Counted from the first letter of the stretch, positions 25,236 to 34,216 are shown. The stretch: 64,000 bases of DNA from Streptomyces sp. XD-27 (GCF_030553055.1 NZ_CP130713.1:6014001-6078000); one strand, 5' to 3'. Program-made: numbers and translations. Notes: generated by a model from the sequence alone, not told the origin.

Positions 25236-26078
25236 ATGGGCAGCAGCGGGGAGAGCGCACGGCACTGGCAGCACCCCGAGCTGCCGGGGGTCGACCTGCT
25301 GCGGGCCCGGTACATCCGCAAGGCATTCGTGCCGCACACCCACGACACCTTCGTCATCGCGGCGATCACGCACGGCATCGAGGAGTTCCGGCACGCGGGC
25401 GACATGGAGCGCGTCGGATCCGGCGGGGTGGCGCTGCTCAACCCGGACGTGCCGCACACCGGGCACGCCGGTGTGCCGGAGGGGTGGCGGTACCAGGTGC
25501 TCTACCCGGCGCCCGAGCTGGTGGCGGACATCGCGGCGGAGACCTCGGCGATCCGCGGCACTGCCGGATTCCGTGAGGTCGTGATCGAGGCCGATCGGCG
25601 CAGCCACCGCCTGGTCACCGAGGTGCACCGGGCGGCGGAGGAGGGCAACGCGCTGGCCGCCGACAGCCTGCTGCGGATCGCCGTCGCCCGGGTGTTGCGG
25701 CTGTACGGCGCGCCGCTCGCGCCGCGCACGGTGCCCGGCGCCGGCGCGCGCAACGCCGTACGCGCCCGGGCCCTGCTGGAGGAGCGCATGGCCGACCCGC
25801 CGTCGCTGAGCACGCTCGCCGCCGAACTGGGCACCAGCCCCTTCTCGCTGCTGCGCGCGTTCCGGGACACCTATGGGATGCCGCCGCACACGTGGCTCAC
25901 CGATGCCCGGGTGCGGCGCGCCCGCCGCCTGTTGGACGCGGGCACACCGCCCGCACAGGCCGCCGTCGCCGTCGGCTTCACCGACCAGCCGCACCTGAAC
26001 CGGCACTTCTCCCGCATCGTCGGGGTGCCGCCGGGCGCCTACCGGCGCGAGCGCAAGAACGTACAAGACCGGGGCTGA
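25236..26078 (+). CDS. AraC-family transcriptional regulator
   Basis: A 280-residue regulator with an N-terminal cupin-type sensing domain (about 15-150; FVPHTHDTFVIAAITHG and LLNPDVPHTGHAG) and two C-terminal helix-turn-helix motifs (about 185-275; LSTLAAELGTSPFSLLRAF and AAVAVGFTDQPHLNRHFSR). It is divergent from lhr and lies 23 bp upstream of azlCD on the same strand. It is probably the regulator of that exporter pair, as AraC-azlCD neighbours are common in actinobacteria. ATG at 25236 is used, with ATG at 25227 as the alternative. Confidence 0.85.
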   Translation: MGSSGESARHWQHPELPGVDLLRARYIRKAFVPHTHDTFVIAAITHGIEEFRHAGDMERVGSGGVALLNPDVPHTGHAGVPEGWRYQVLYPAPELVADIAAETSAIRGTAGFREVVIEADRRSHRLVTEVHRAAEEGNALAADSLLRIAVARVLRLYGAPLAPRTVPGAGARNAVRARALLEERMADPPSLSTLAAELGTSPFSLLRAFRDTYGMPPHTWLTDARVRRARRLLDAGTPPAQAAVAVGFTDQPHLNRHFSRIVGVPPGAYRRERKNVQDRG

Positions 26079-26101
26079 CCGCGCCTCTTAGCGTGCGGGG
26101 C

Positions 26102-26956
26102 GTGGCAGAACCAGCAAAACCAAGAGCGACAGACATATCCCTCGACTCTCCCAACTCCCTCGATTCCCTCGGCTCCCTCGATTCCCTTGGCTCTCCCGCC
26201 GGCCGTCCAGCGGCGGACCGGGCCGTCATCCGTGACGCACTGGGCGTCGGCGTCGCCGTCGGACTCTCCGGCTTCGCCTTCGGTGTGACCTCCGCCGACG
26301 CCGGGCTCGACGTGCTCCAGACCTGCGCGCTCAGCCTGTTCGTCTTCACCGGCGCCTCCCAGTTCGCCCTGGTCAGCGCGGTGGCCGCGGGCGGGACCCC
26401 GCTGACCGCCGCCGCCGGGGCGTTCTTCCTGGGGGTCCGCAACGCCTTCTACGGGATGCGGCTGTCCGGGATCCTGCGGCTTCCCCGCGCCGTGCGGCCG
26501 CTCGCCGCCCACTGGGTCATCGACGAGACGGCCGCCGTCGCCTTCGCCCAGCGTGACCGGCGCTCGGCGCGGCTCGGTTTCACCGTCACAGGGGCGACGC
26601 TTTTCGTATTGTGGAATCTCACCACCCTCGTCGGCGCCCTCGGCGCCTCCGCGCTCGGCGACACCGACGCCTGGGGGCTGGACGCCGCCGGGCCCGCGGT
26701 CTTCCTCGCCCTGCTCGCGCCGAAACTCCAGCACGGTACGGAGCGGGCGGTCGCCGCGCTCGGTGTGCTGCTCGTCCTGGCGTGTGTGCCCGTGCTGCCC
26801 GCCGGAGTGCCGGTCCTCGTGGCCGCCCTCGCCGCACCCCTGGTCCTCGCCGTGCACGGACGTACCGGCGGCCCGAGCGCGGAGACGCAGGCCCGGGAGA
26901 TCGGCGCGGAGAAAGCGGATGCGGAGACAGCGGAGATCGGGGAGGGAACCCGTTGA
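26102..26956 (+). CDS. azlC: AzlC-family branched-chain amino acid exporter, large subunit
   Basis: A 284-residue membrane protein of the AzlC/YgaZ family, which with AzlD exports branched-chain amino acids or analogues. Conserved blocks are GFAFGVTSADAGL, FTGASQFALV and FFLGVRNAFYGMRLSG, with about seven hydrophobic helices. The N-terminal 40 residues are an unusual Ser/Leu/Asp/Gly repeat (SLDSLGSLDSLGS), encoded by an 18-bp tandem repeat at 26155-26190. The start is GTG at 26102. The stop overlaps the azlD start (TTGA). Confidence 0.88.
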   Translation: MAEPAKPRATDISLDSPNSLDSLGSLDSLGSPAGRPAADRAVIRDALGVGVAVGLSGFAFGVTSADAGLDVLQTCALSLFVFTGASQFALVSAVAAGGTPLTAAAGAFFLGVRNAFYGMRLSGILRLPRAVRPLAAHWVIDETAAVAFAQRDRRSARLGFTVTGATLFVLWNLTTLVGALGASALGDTDAWGLDAAGPAVFLALLAPKLQHGTERAVAALGVLLVLACVPVLPAGVPVLVAALAAPLVLAVHGRTGGPSAETQAREIGAEKADAETAEIGEGTR

Positions 26957-27261
26957 ACACCTGGATCGCCATCGCGGCGACCGCGCTCGGCTGCTACCTG
27001 GTCAAGCTGCTGGGGCTGTCGGTGCCCGCCGGGGTGCTGGAGCGCCCGGCCGTCAAACGGCTGGCCGCACTGGTGCCGGTCGCGCTGCTGGCCGCCCTCA
27101 CCGCGCAGCAGACCTTCAGCGACGCGCACACCTTGGTGATCGACGCCCGCGCCGCCGGGGTCGGCGCCGCCGCGCTCGCCCTGCTGCTGCGCGCGCCCTT
27201 CCTGGTGGTGGTGGGAGCGGCCGTGGCGGTGGCCGCGGCCGTCCGAGCGCTGACCGGCTAG
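26953..27261 (+). CDS. azlD: AzlD-family exporter small subunit
   Basis: A 102-residue hydrophobic protein with three to four membrane helices (NTWIAIAATALGCYLVKLLG, then ALVPVALLAALTAQQTF, then the hydrophobic end). It is typical of AzlD, the small partner of AzlC. TTG at 26953 overlaps the azlC stop and has GGAGGGA upstream, indicating translational coupling. A terminator follows at 27270. Confidence 0.87.
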   Translation: MNTWIAIAATALGCYLVKLLGLSVPAGVLERPAVKRLAALVPVALLAALTAQQTFSDAHTLVIDARAAGVGAAALALLLRAPFLVVVGAAVAVAAAVRALTG

Positions 27262-27269
27262 CGCCGGCA

Positions 27270-27297
27270 GGGCCCGCCTCACCCGAGAGGCGGGCCC
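27270..27297 (+). terminator. Terminator after azlCD
   Basis: An 11-bp perfect stem, GGGCCCGCCTC at 27270-27280 and its complement at 27287-27297, with a 6-nt loop. It starts 8 bp after the azlD stop and lies between convergent genes. Confidence 0.82.
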
Positions 27298-27422
27298 CCA
27301 CGCGCGCGGGACCGCGCCCGACGTGCCCGTGAAGCGCCAGCTCGCCGACGGCGGGCCCCACGCGCGCGGGACCGCGAGGCGGGCATAGTGGTCGTCGCGA
27401 CCGCGGGCCCCGCGCGCGTGAC
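27296..27422. repeat. Direct repeats between convergent azlD and the next gene
   Basis: CCCCACGCGCGCGGGACCGCG occurs at 27296-27316 and again, exactly 60 bp later, at 27356-27376. A third imperfect copy (CCCCGCGCGCGTGACCGCG) lies near 27408-27426. Each copy follows GGGC. This fills most of the 167-bp gap between the two stop codons. Confidence 0.75.
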
Positions 27423-27428
27423 CGCGAT

Positions 27429-28361
27429 TCAGGCGATCTCCCGCCCGTGCGCGCGCAGCGTCAGCAGAGCCTCGATGGTCACGATCGGCCGCGACTCCAG
27501 CGCCGTACCCGGGGCCCACGCGCGCCAGCGGATCGGCCAGCCGCCGTCCGTCTCCTGCGCCGCCGCCAGGAGGTCCAGGGAGCGTTCCATCTCGGCGTCG
27601 GTGAACCACCGGCGGCCGAGCGAGTCCGGGGTGCGCGCGAAGTCGTACGCGTAGTGGTACTCGCCCGGCGCGTAGCCCTCCGGCAGCGGATGGTCGGCCG
27701 CGCGGTCCGGATCCAGCACCACCAGGCGCTGCTCGCGCACGCTTCGGCCGAGCCGCTCGGCCAGCACCTCCGCGCGCGGGCGGTCCGGCGCCCCGTCCAG
27801 GAACGCGACCGCCGCCTGCACCTCGTACGGATGGGTCCGTGCGCCGTCCGCCAGCGCCCCGACCGCCGCCCAGCAGAAGTCCGTGGCGCGGAAGAGCCAC
27901 GCGTGCCACACCTCGTTGCCGTGCAGCAGGCCCACCACCGGACCGGTGGCCAGCAGCGCGCTCGGCGGATGGTCGCGTACCGGGATCCAGGGGGCCGCCG
28001 GATAGCCGCGCAACGACGGGTGCACCGCCGGCAGCGCGCCGTCCGGCGTGGAGACCCGCGTCAGATAGCGGCAGATCCGCTCCACACGCTGACCGCCGCA
28101 CCGGCCGATCGAGTCCAGCACGCGCAGCCCCTGCGCGGTGTGCAGCGGCTGGCTCACCGGTCCCCGCAGATCCGGCTCCAGCGCGTGGCCGAAACCGCCG
28201 TCCGCCCGCTCGTACGCGGCGAGTGCGGCCTCGACCGGATCGGCGCCGCCGTTCAGGAAGTGGAACGCGAATCGGTGCTGCTCCAGGACGCGGGCGGTCA
28301 GCCATACGAACTGCTCGGCGCGGGCACAAGGAGCCAGGGACGCTGCTTCGGTACGGTCCAT
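27429..28361 (-). CDS. Prenyltransferase/terpene-cyclase-like alpha-alpha toroid protein
   Basis: A 310-residue soluble protein. QW-like motifs (YERADGGFGHALEPDL, STPDGALPA and QETDGGWPI) recall the alpha/alpha-barrel repeats of squalene cyclases and prenyltransferases. It is about half the length of a cyclase and I see no DxDD-type catalytic motif, so enzymatic function cannot be assigned. It is divergent from the TetR gene at 28578, which may control it. Start 28361 (ATG) begins a clean N-terminus. Confidence 0.7.
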   Translation of the reverse strand: MDRTEAASLAPCARAEQFVWLTARVLEQHRFAFHFLNGGADPVEAALAAYERADGGFGHALEPDLRGPVSQPLHTAQGLRVLDSIGRCGGQRVERICRYLTRVSTPDGALPAVHPSLRGYPAAPWIPVRDHPPSALLATGPVVGLLHGNEVWHAWLFRATDFCWAAVGALADGARTHPYEVQAAVAFLDGAPDRPRAEVLAERLGRSVREQRLVVLDPDRAADHPLPEGYAPGEYHYAYDFARTPDSLGRRWFTDAEMERSLDLLAAAQETDGGWPIRWRAWAPGTALESRPIVTIEALLTLRAHGREIA

Positions 28362-28577
28362 GCTCCGACCGTAGGCCGGAACGCGCCGCAGGGGAGCGGC
28401 TCACGCTCAGCAGCACTCTCAGGGGCGGGGTGCTGGTCGCACGCGGTTGACGGCGGCCGTCGTCCGGCGCGTCCCACGTCCCGGAACCGATGGGGTGTGG
28501 CCGGATCACAGCGCATGGTCGAGGCGCTCGGGCGACCGCGCCGATGGCCCTCGCAACCGGCAAGTTACGGTTCGGTC

Positions 28578-29360
28578 ATGGATGTTTCCGGAGCAAGCGC
28601 CGCTGATGAGAACACCCGGCCGCCGGTGGTCATCAAGGCCACCGCGCGCCAACTGCTGGTGAAACTGGGCGCCGCAGGGCTGTCCCTGGACGCCGTCGCC
28701 CGTGACAGCGGCCTTGCCGTCGCCGACGTGGAAGCCGTCTTCCCGCACCGGGACGACCTGTTGACCGCGCTGGTCATCGACGCCTACAACGAGTCCGGCG
28801 CCGCGATGGAGCAGGCCGATCAGGCCGCCAGGGACGCCGGCGCGTCGGCGGGCGCGCGGTTCCTCGCGGTGACCCGCGCACTGCGGCAGTGGTCCTTCGA
28901 CAACCCCGCCGAGTTCACGCTCATCTACGGCTCGCCCGTTCCGGACTACCACGCCCCGCAGGACACGGTCCCGCCCGCCTCGCGCACCCCCGCGGTGCTG
29001 GCCGGCATTGTGCGGTCGGCGCTGGAGGCCGGTGAACTCACCCCGCCCCGGCGGGTGGTGCCCGGGCCGCCGCTGCTCCTGCCGGAGGCCGTGCAGCTCT
29101 TCGGCGGCGTGCCCGAGGCTCCGTTCTCGGACATCATCGAGCGCGGCATCGTGCTGTGGAGCAGTCTGGTCGGCCTCCTGGTGTTCCAGGTCTTCAGCCG
29201 CACCCACGACAGCGTCCGGGACGAGTCCGCGTTCTTCGACTACGCCATCGCCGTGGCGGCCGAGGGTATCGGACTCGTGGTGCCCTTGGGCGAGAACGCC
29301 GACCAGGGCGAGAACGCCGACCAGGGCGAGAACGCCGACCAGGGCGAGAACGCCGACTAG
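28578..29360 (+). CDS. TetR-family transcriptional regulator with repeated C-terminus
   Basis: A 260-residue repressor. The N-terminal TetR helix-turn-helix is visible at about 15-60 (ATARQLLVKLGAAGLSLDAV, then VEAVFPHRDDLLTALV). The C-terminal ligand domain (about 95-235) resembles the WHG type (FDNPAEFTLIYGSPVPDY). The last 24 residues are four exact GENAD(Q) repeats made by an 18-bp minisatellite ending in the stop codon, which looks like an expansion of the gene end rather than a folded part. It is divergent from the cyclase-like gene. Confidence 0.82.
   Translation: MDVSGASAADENTRPPVVIKATARQLLVKLGAAGLSLDAVARDSGLAVADVEAVFPHRDDLLTALVIDAYNESGAAMEQADQAARDAGASAGARFLAVTRALRQWSFDNPAEFTLIYGSPVPDYHAPQDTVPPASRTPAVLAGIVRSALEAGELTPPRRVVPGPPLLLPEAVQLFGGVPEAPFSDIIERGIVLWSSLVGLLVFQVFSRTHDSVRDESAFFDYAIAVAAEGIGLVVPLGENADQGENADQGENADQGENAD
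29289..29360 (+). repeat. Four-copy 18-bp minisatellite at the 3' end of the TetR gene
   Basis: GGCGAGAACGCCGACCAG is repeated four times without a gap (29289-29306, 29307-29324, 29325-29342, 29343-29360). The last copy differs by one base, CAG to TAG, and that change is the stop codon. Confidence 0.95.
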
Positions 29361-29381
29361 ACCGTCCCGGCCGGCGTCGTG

Positions 29382-30323
29382 TCACCCGGTGGTGGCCAGC
29401 CGCTCCCGCCACCAGTCGACCGTCGCCTTGACCTGCTCATCGACAGGGGTGGCCCGTACCGCGAACGCGGCTTCGTAAGCGCTCGAATCAACGACGAAGG
29501 GGCGGTCGAACTGGTAGCGGATCTCCTTGAGTTCACGGATCAGCGGGGAGAAGACCGACACGACACCCAGTACGGCCGGCGGCAGCCTGCGCACCGCGAC
29601 CGGCCCCGTCCCCGACTGAGCGGCAAGGCGGCCGACCATCGCCCGGGTGGACAGCGCGGGCCCCGTGGGGACGTGCCAGGCCCGTCCCCAGGCCCGCTCC
29701 TCGCCCGCGACCTCGACCAGGGCCCTGGCCACATCGGGGAGGTAACTCCAGCTGTGCGGGGCGTCCGGGTCCCCGAGCGCGGAGACCGGCTTGCCGCGCA
29801 GCACTCGTGGCACGACCCGCGCGGCCAGGTGCCCGCCGTCGGTCACTCCGGGCCCGAAGAAGTCCGAGGCCCGCACCTCGACCGCCTTGACGCGACCCTG
29901 CTCGTGCAGTGTCCGCGCCTGCTCCCAGACAGCGGCGCGCACCCGTCCCTTGGGGCCGGTCGCCGCGAGCGGCAGCTCCTCGGTCATGGGACGGCCCACC
30001 GGACCGTAGCCGTAGAGGTTGCCCAGCATCACCAGGACGGCCCCGGTCGCCTCGGCCGCCGCGCAGACCGAGGAGGCCAGCGGGGGCCAGTGGCTCGCCC
30101 AGCGGTGGTAGGGCGGTGCCGCGCAGTTGAAGATCGCCGCCGCGCCCTGCGCGGCCTCGATCAGCCGCCTGCTGTCCGTCGCGTCCAACGCGACGTGCTC
30201 GATACCGGGCTCCGGACTTCGGCCCGACCTGGTCACGACCCGTACCGAATGACCCTTCTCGGCCAGCAGCCGAGCGGTGGCCGCCCCGGCGGGCCCGAAT
30301 CCCATCACGACATAAAGGCTCAC
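29382..30323 (-). CDS. NAD-dependent epimerase/reductase-like protein
   Basis: A 313-residue extended short-chain dehydrogenase-type protein. The Rossmann start has VVMGFGPAGAATARLL, a glycine-rich NAD(P) site. A DATDSR strand-end and LGNLYGYGP follow, where the usual active-site Tyr-x3-Lys is not clearly formed; this suggests an atypical or regulatory NAD(P)-binding protein. VRASDFFGPGV and WSYLPDVARALVEV match the epimerase fold. The substrate is unknown. It is convergent with the TetR gene (21-bp gap). Confidence 0.78.
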   Translation of the reverse strand: MSLYVVMGFGPAGAATARLLAEKGHSVRVVTRSGRSPEPGIEHVALDATDSRRLIEAAQGAAAIFNCAAPPYHRWASHWPPLASSVCAAAEATGAVLVMLGNLYGYGPVGRPMTEELPLAATGPKGRVRAAVWEQARTLHEQGRVKAVEVRASDFFGPGVTDGGHLAARVVPRVLRGKPVSALGDPDAPHSWSYLPDVARALVEVAGEERAWGRAWHVPTGPALSTRAMVGRLAAQSGTGPVAVRRLPPAVLGVVSVFSPLIRELKEIRYQFDRPFVVDSSAYEAAFAVRATPVDEQVKATVDWWRERLATTG

Positions 30324-30480
30324 GCGCGCACATTAGCGCGAGGGCGACGTGGGCACGCCAGGTCGCGCGGTGGTGGATGCTTGGTCCTGCGGGGAGGCGG
30401 ACTCCCCGGGCACCCCTGGCGTCGCGAGGGTGCAAGCAGGTAGGAAACATGCAGGTCAGAGTGGGTACGGAGTGGGATTC

Positions 30481-30675
30481 ATGCGGTTGACGGACTTCTG
30501 GCAGCGGATGGCGGACCACTTCGGCGAGGCCTACGCCGACTCGTTCGCGCGCGATCACGTGATGTCCGAGCTCGGCGGCCGGACCGTACGCGAAGCGCTC
30601 GCCGCGGGCTGGGAGGCCAAGGACGTGTGGCGCGGCGTGTGCAAGGCCGTGGACGTCCCCCACGACAAGCGCTGA
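30481..30675 (+). CDS. DUF3046 family protein
   Basis: A 64-residue actinobacterial DUF3046 protein. MRLTDFWQRMADHFGEAYAD and GRTVREALAAGWEAKDVWR are the family core, an all-helical small domain. DUF3046 genes commonly sit just upstream of recA, as here with one gene between. Function is unknown, although conserved linkage with recA-recX hints at a DNA-repair role. The start is ATG at 30481. Confidence 0.85.
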   Translation: MRLTDFWQRMADHFGEAYADSFARDHVMSELGGRTVREALAAGWEAKDVWRGVCKAVDVPHDKR

Positions 30676-30700
30676 GCGGCGCGTACGCCACACTGGGCGG

Positions 30701-31948
30701 GTGGCCACGAGCGAAGCGACGCCCCCCGACGAGACGGCACCCGCGCAGACGGCGCCCGGACACGGCATCCCGGGACAGCCGGTGCCGGAGGGTGCGGCGG
30801 AGCCGGCCGGGCCGGGGGCGCAGGCGGCGCGGATGCCCGCCTGGCTGCCGCGTGCCATGGTGCTGGCACTCGCCCTGGTGGCCTGCTTCCGCTTCGCCAC
30901 CTGGGCGTTCGACCAGCTCACCGGGCTGCTGCTCAACATCCTGATCGCGTTCTTCCTGGCGCTCGCGGTCGAGCCCGCGGTGGACCGGATGGCCGCGCGG
31001 GGCGTGCGACGGGGAGTGGCCACCGCTCTCGTCTTCCTCGGCATCCTCATCGCCGTCGCGGGGTTCTTCACGCTGCTCGGGTCGATGCTCGCGGGCCAGA
31101 TCGTCACCATGGTCGACGACTTCCCCAAGTACCTGGACCAGGTGATCCGCTGGATCAACGCGACGTTCCACACGGAGCTGTCGCGCGTGGAGATCCAGGA
31201 CAGCCTGCTGCACTCCGAGTGGCTGCGGAAGTACGTCAAGGACAGCGCCGACAACGTCCTGGACGTGTCCGCGGCCGTCCTCGGCGGGCTCTTCCAGGCC
31301 CTGACGGTGATGCTCTTCGCGTTCTACTTCGCCGCCGACGGCCCCCGGCTGCGCCGCAACCTGTGCTCCATGCTGCCGCCGCACCGGCAGGCCGAGGTGC
31401 TGCGCGCCTGGGAGATCGCGGTCGCCAAGACCGGCGGCTATCTCTACTCACGCGGCCTCATGGCGCTGATCTCGGGCGTGGCGCACTACATCCTGCTGGA
31501 GAGCCTGGGCGTGCCCTACGCCCCGGCGCTGGCCGTCTGGGTGGGGCTGATCTCGCAGTTCATCCCGACGATCGGCACCTACATGGCGGGCGCGCTGCCG
31601 ATGCTGATCGCGTTCACCGTCGACCCCTGGTACGCGGTGTGGGTGTTCGGCTTCGTGGTGGTCTACCAGCAGTTCGAGAACTATCTGCTCCAGCCCAGGA
31701 TCACCGCCAGGACCGTGGACATCCATCCGGCCGTCGCCTTCGGCTCGGTGATCGCGGGGACCGCGCTGCTGGGCGCGGTGGGAGCCTTGATCGCCATCCC
31801 GGCGACCGCCACGTTGCAGGCGTTCCTCGGGGCGTACATCAAGCGCTACGACGTCACCGACGATCCGCGGGTCCACGGGCGGCCGCGGCGGGGGCCCCGG
31901 CCGTCGGCGCTGGCGCGGGCCCGCGGCGCGCTGGTGCGGCGCGGTTGA
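30701..31948 (+). CDS. AI-2E family transporter-like membrane protein
   Basis: A 415-residue protein of the AI-2E/PerM (UPF0118) family. A disordered Pro/Ala/Glu-rich start of about 45 residues is followed by paired N-terminal helices, a soluble central segment (about 130-190), and further helices including LGVPYAPALAVWVGLISQFIP and a PRITARTVDIHPAVAFGSVI segment typical of the family. The substrate is not known; the family name comes from one E. coli member. GTG at 30701 starts 25 bp after the DUF3046 gene. The stop codon lies in the first unit of a 20-bp tandem repeat that leads into the recA promoter. Confidence 0.85.
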   Translation: MATSEATPPDETAPAQTAPGHGIPGQPVPEGAAEPAGPGAQAARMPAWLPRAMVLALALVACFRFATWAFDQLTGLLLNILIAFFLALAVEPAVDRMAARGVRRGVATALVFLGILIAVAGFFTLLGSMLAGQIVTMVDDFPKYLDQVIRWINATFHTELSRVEIQDSLLHSEWLRKYVKDSADNVLDVSAAVLGGLFQALTVMLFAFYFAADGPRLRRNLCSMLPPHRQAEVLRAWEIAVAKTGGYLYSRGLMALISGVAHYILLESLGVPYAPALAVWVGLISQFIPTIGTYMAGALPMLIAFTVDPWYAVWVFGFVVVYQQFENYLLQPRITARTVDIHPAVAFGSVIAGTALLGAVGALIAIPATATLQAFLGAYIKRYDVTDDPRVHGRPRRGPRPSALARARGALVRRG

Positions 31949-31995
31949 CACGTACGCGGCGCGATTGAGACGTATGCGGCGCGGTTGACACGAAA
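31936..31995. repeat. Three 20-bp tandem repeats running from the AI-2E gene stop to the recA promoter
   Basis: The units are 31936-31955 (GCGGCGCGGTTGACACGTAC), 31956-31975 and 31976-31995. Unit 1 holds the stop codon of the transporter gene (31946-31948). Units 1 and 3 contain TTGACA, and unit 2 has ATTGAG instead. Confidence 0.93.
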
Positions 31996-32014
31996 ATCGA
32001 ACATCCATTCTCAT
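31985..32014 (+). promoter_or_regulatory. Probable recA promoter with LexA (Cheo-type) operator
   Basis: TTGACA (31985-31990) is a consensus -35, with a weak -10 candidate TCTCAT at 32009-32014 (18-bp spacing). GAACATCCATTC (31999-32010) matches the actinobacterial/Bacillus SOS operator GAAC-N4-GTTC with one mismatch and overlaps the spacer and -10, a position suited to LexA repression. The -35 sits in the third unit of the 20-bp repeat. Binding and transcription start are inferred. Confidence 0.72.
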
Positions 32015-32128
32015 GGGTGTTCCGGCCCGGGTTTTCCACAGGCCGGCCGCCGTCCGGGCGCATTGTCAGTGGCAGGCGTTAGCGTCATGGACGTGAAGCG
32101 ATCGACTCAAGCAAACCGGGTGGAACCC

Positions 32129-33262
32129 ATGGCAGGAACCGACCGCGAGAAGGCGCTCGACGCCGCGCTCGCACAGATTGAACGGCAATTCGGCAAGGGC
32201 GCCGTGATGCGCATGGGCGAGCGGCCGAACGAGCCCATCGAGGTCATCCCCACCGGGTCGACCGCTCTGGATGTCGCCCTCGGCGTCGGCGGGCTGCCGC
32301 GCGGCCGTGTCGTGGAGGTCTACGGCCCGGAGTCCTCCGGTAAGACGACCCTGACCCTGCACGCGGTGGCCAACGCCCAGCGCGCGGGCGGCACGGTGGC
32401 CTTCGTGGACGCCGAGCACGCGCTCGACCCCGACTACGCCCAGAAGCTCGGCGTGGACACCGACTCCCTGATCCTGTCCCAGCCGGACAACGGCGAGCAG
32501 GCGCTGGAGATCACGGACATGCTGATCCGCTCCGGCGCGCTCGACCTCATCGTCATCGACTCCGTGGCCGCGCTGGTGCCGCGCGCGGAGATCGAGGGTG
32601 AGATGGGCGACTCGCACGTCGGCCTCCAGGCCCGGCTGATGAGCCAGGCGCTGCGGAAGATCACCGGTGCGCTGAACCAGTCCAAGACCACCGCGATCTT
32701 CATCAACCAGCTCCGCGAGAAGGTCGGCGTCATGTTCGGCTCCCCGGAGACGACGACCGGTGGCCGCGCGCTGAAGTTCTACGCCTCCGTGCGGCTGGAC
32801 ATCCGCCGCATCGAGACCCTCAAGGACGGCACCGACGCGGTCGGTAACCGCACCCGCGTCAAGGTCGTCAAGAACAAGGTCGCGCCGCCCTTCAAGCAGG
32901 CCGAGTTCGACATCCTCTACGGCCAGGGCATCAGCCGCGAGGGCGGCCTGATCGACATGGGCGTCGAGCACGGCTTCATCCGCAAGTCCGGCGCCTGGTA
33001 CACGTACGAGGGCGACCAGCTCGGCCAGGGCAAGGAGAACGCCCGCAACTTCCTCAAGGACAACCCCGACCTCGCCAACGAGATCGAGAAGAAGATCAAG
33101 GAGAAGCTGGGCATCGGCGTCAAGCCCGAGGCCCCGGCCGCCGAGCCCGGTGCCGACGCCGCCGGCGCGGCCGGTGCCGCGGCCGCCGCACCGGTGAAGG
33201 CCGCGCCCGCCACGGCCAAGACCGGAGCGAAGGCGACCAAGGCCGCCGCGGCCAAGAGCTGA
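32129..33262 (+). CDS. recA: Recombinase RecA
   Basis: A 377-residue strand-exchange protein and SOS co-protease. Visible features are the N-terminal polymerisation segment ([20 protein letters not shown]), Walker [10 protein letters not shown] (about 66-74), [10 protein letters not shown], Walker [11 protein letters not shown], and DNA loop 2 ([20 protein letters not shown]). The C-terminal tail is Ala/Pro/Lys-rich, as in other Streptomyces. ATG at 32129 gives the conserved [13 protein letters not shown] start; an upstream GTG/ATG extension is in frame but not conserved. recX follows after 3 bp. Confidence 0.98.
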   Translation: MAGTDREKALDAALAQIERQFGKGAVMRMGERPNEPIEVIPTGSTALDVALGVGGLPRGRVVEVYGPESSGKTTLTLHAVANAQRAGGTVAFVDAEHALDPDYAQKLGVDTDSLILSQPDNGEQALEITDMLIRSGALDLIVIDSVAALVPRAEIEGEMGDSHVGLQARLMSQALRKITGALNQSKTTAIFINQLREKVGVMFGSPETTTGGRALKFYASVRLDIRRIETLKDGTDAVGNRTRVKVVKNKVAPPFKQAEFDILYGQGISREGGLIDMGVEHGFIRKSGAWYTYEGDQLGQGKENARNFLKDNPDLANEIEKKIKEKLGIGVKPEAPAAEPGADAAGAAGAAAAAPVKAAPATAKTGAKATKAAAAKS

Positions 33263-33265
33263 TCC

Positions 33266-33970
33266 GTGACGCGGCGAACCGACTGGCCGGAGCCTGAGCC
33301 GGAGCCGCCGGGCCGGTCGCCCGGCGGCGGGCGCGGCGGCTCGCTCCGCGGCGACCGCGGAGGACGCCGGGGCCGTACCGGGGAGGACGGAGCCCCCGCC
33401 CGCGGTGGGCCGCCCTTCGGGGAGGACGCCGCCGGGGGTGAGCCGGGGGCTCCGGCCCGTCCGCAGGACCCGCGGGAGCAGGCGCGGGCGATCTGCCTGC
33501 GCCTGCTCACCGGCACCCCGCGCACCCGGAAGCAACTCGCCGACGCGCTGCGCAAGCGCGGCATCCCCGAAGACGCGGCCCAGGAAGTGCTGTCCCGCTT
33601 CGAGGACGTCGGGCTGATCGACGACGCCGCCTTCGCCGGGGCGTGGGTGGAGTCCCGGCACCACAGCCGGGGCCTGGCCCGCCGTGCGCTCGCCCGCGAA
33701 CTGCGCACCAAGGGCGTGGACTCCGGGGTGATCGACGAGGCCGTCGGCCGCCTCGACTCCGAGCAGGAGGAGTACACCGCCCGCGAGCTGGTGGAGCGCA
33801 AGCTGCGCACCACCCGCGGCCTCGCCCCCGACAAGCGGCTCCGCCGCCTCGCCGGGATGCTGGCGCGCAAGGGCTACCCCGAGGGGCTGGCCCTGCGCGT
33901 CGTGCGGCGCGCGCTGGAGGAGGAGGGCGCGGACCCGGAAATCCTCGACGCCCACCTCCCCGACGACTGA
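33266..33970 (+). CDS. recX: Regulatory protein RecX
   Basis: A 234-residue modulator that inhibits RecA filament growth. The first ~75 residues are a Gly/Arg/Pro-rich disordered extension. The RecX three-helix repeats follow (AICLRLLTGTPRTRKQLADA, FEDVGLIDDAAFAGAWVES, RLRRLAGMLARKGYPEGLAL). GTG at 33266 lies 3 bp after the recA stop, so the two are almost certainly co-transcribed under the recA SOS promoter. Confidence 0.93.
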   Translation: MTRRTDWPEPEPEPPGRSPGGGRGGSLRGDRGGRRGRTGEDGAPARGGPPFGEDAAGGEPGAPARPQDPREQARAICLRLLTGTPRTRKQLADALRKRGIPEDAAQEVLSRFEDVGLIDDAAFAGAWVESRHHSRGLARRALARELRTKGVDSGVIDEAVGRLDSEQEEYTARELVERKLRTTRGLAPDKRLRRLAGMLARKGYPEGLALRVVRRALEEEGADPEILDAHLPDD

Positions 33971-34216
33971 CCGCGCCGCCCCGACCAGAACCGGCCCGCG
34001 ATCAGAGCCGGTCCGCGCGACCGGGGCCGCGCGGAGGGCCTCGGCGGTGCGGCCCTGCGCGCCGCGGTCCGCACCGGGGCGTGAGGCGCGGGCTGTATGG
34101 CCGCCGGAAGCGTCTGGGGGAGCGCGCGAGGCGCCGCGCGGGCCGGCGGGACCCCGCCGCCCGTGTCAGGCACGTATCCACCTGCCCGCAGGCAAGGGGA
34201 CGCCGACCGGCGTGGC

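Noticed and set aside
32066..33955. Minus-strand open frame opposite recA and recX
   Set aside because: It is antisense to two certain genes and has no recognisable domain.
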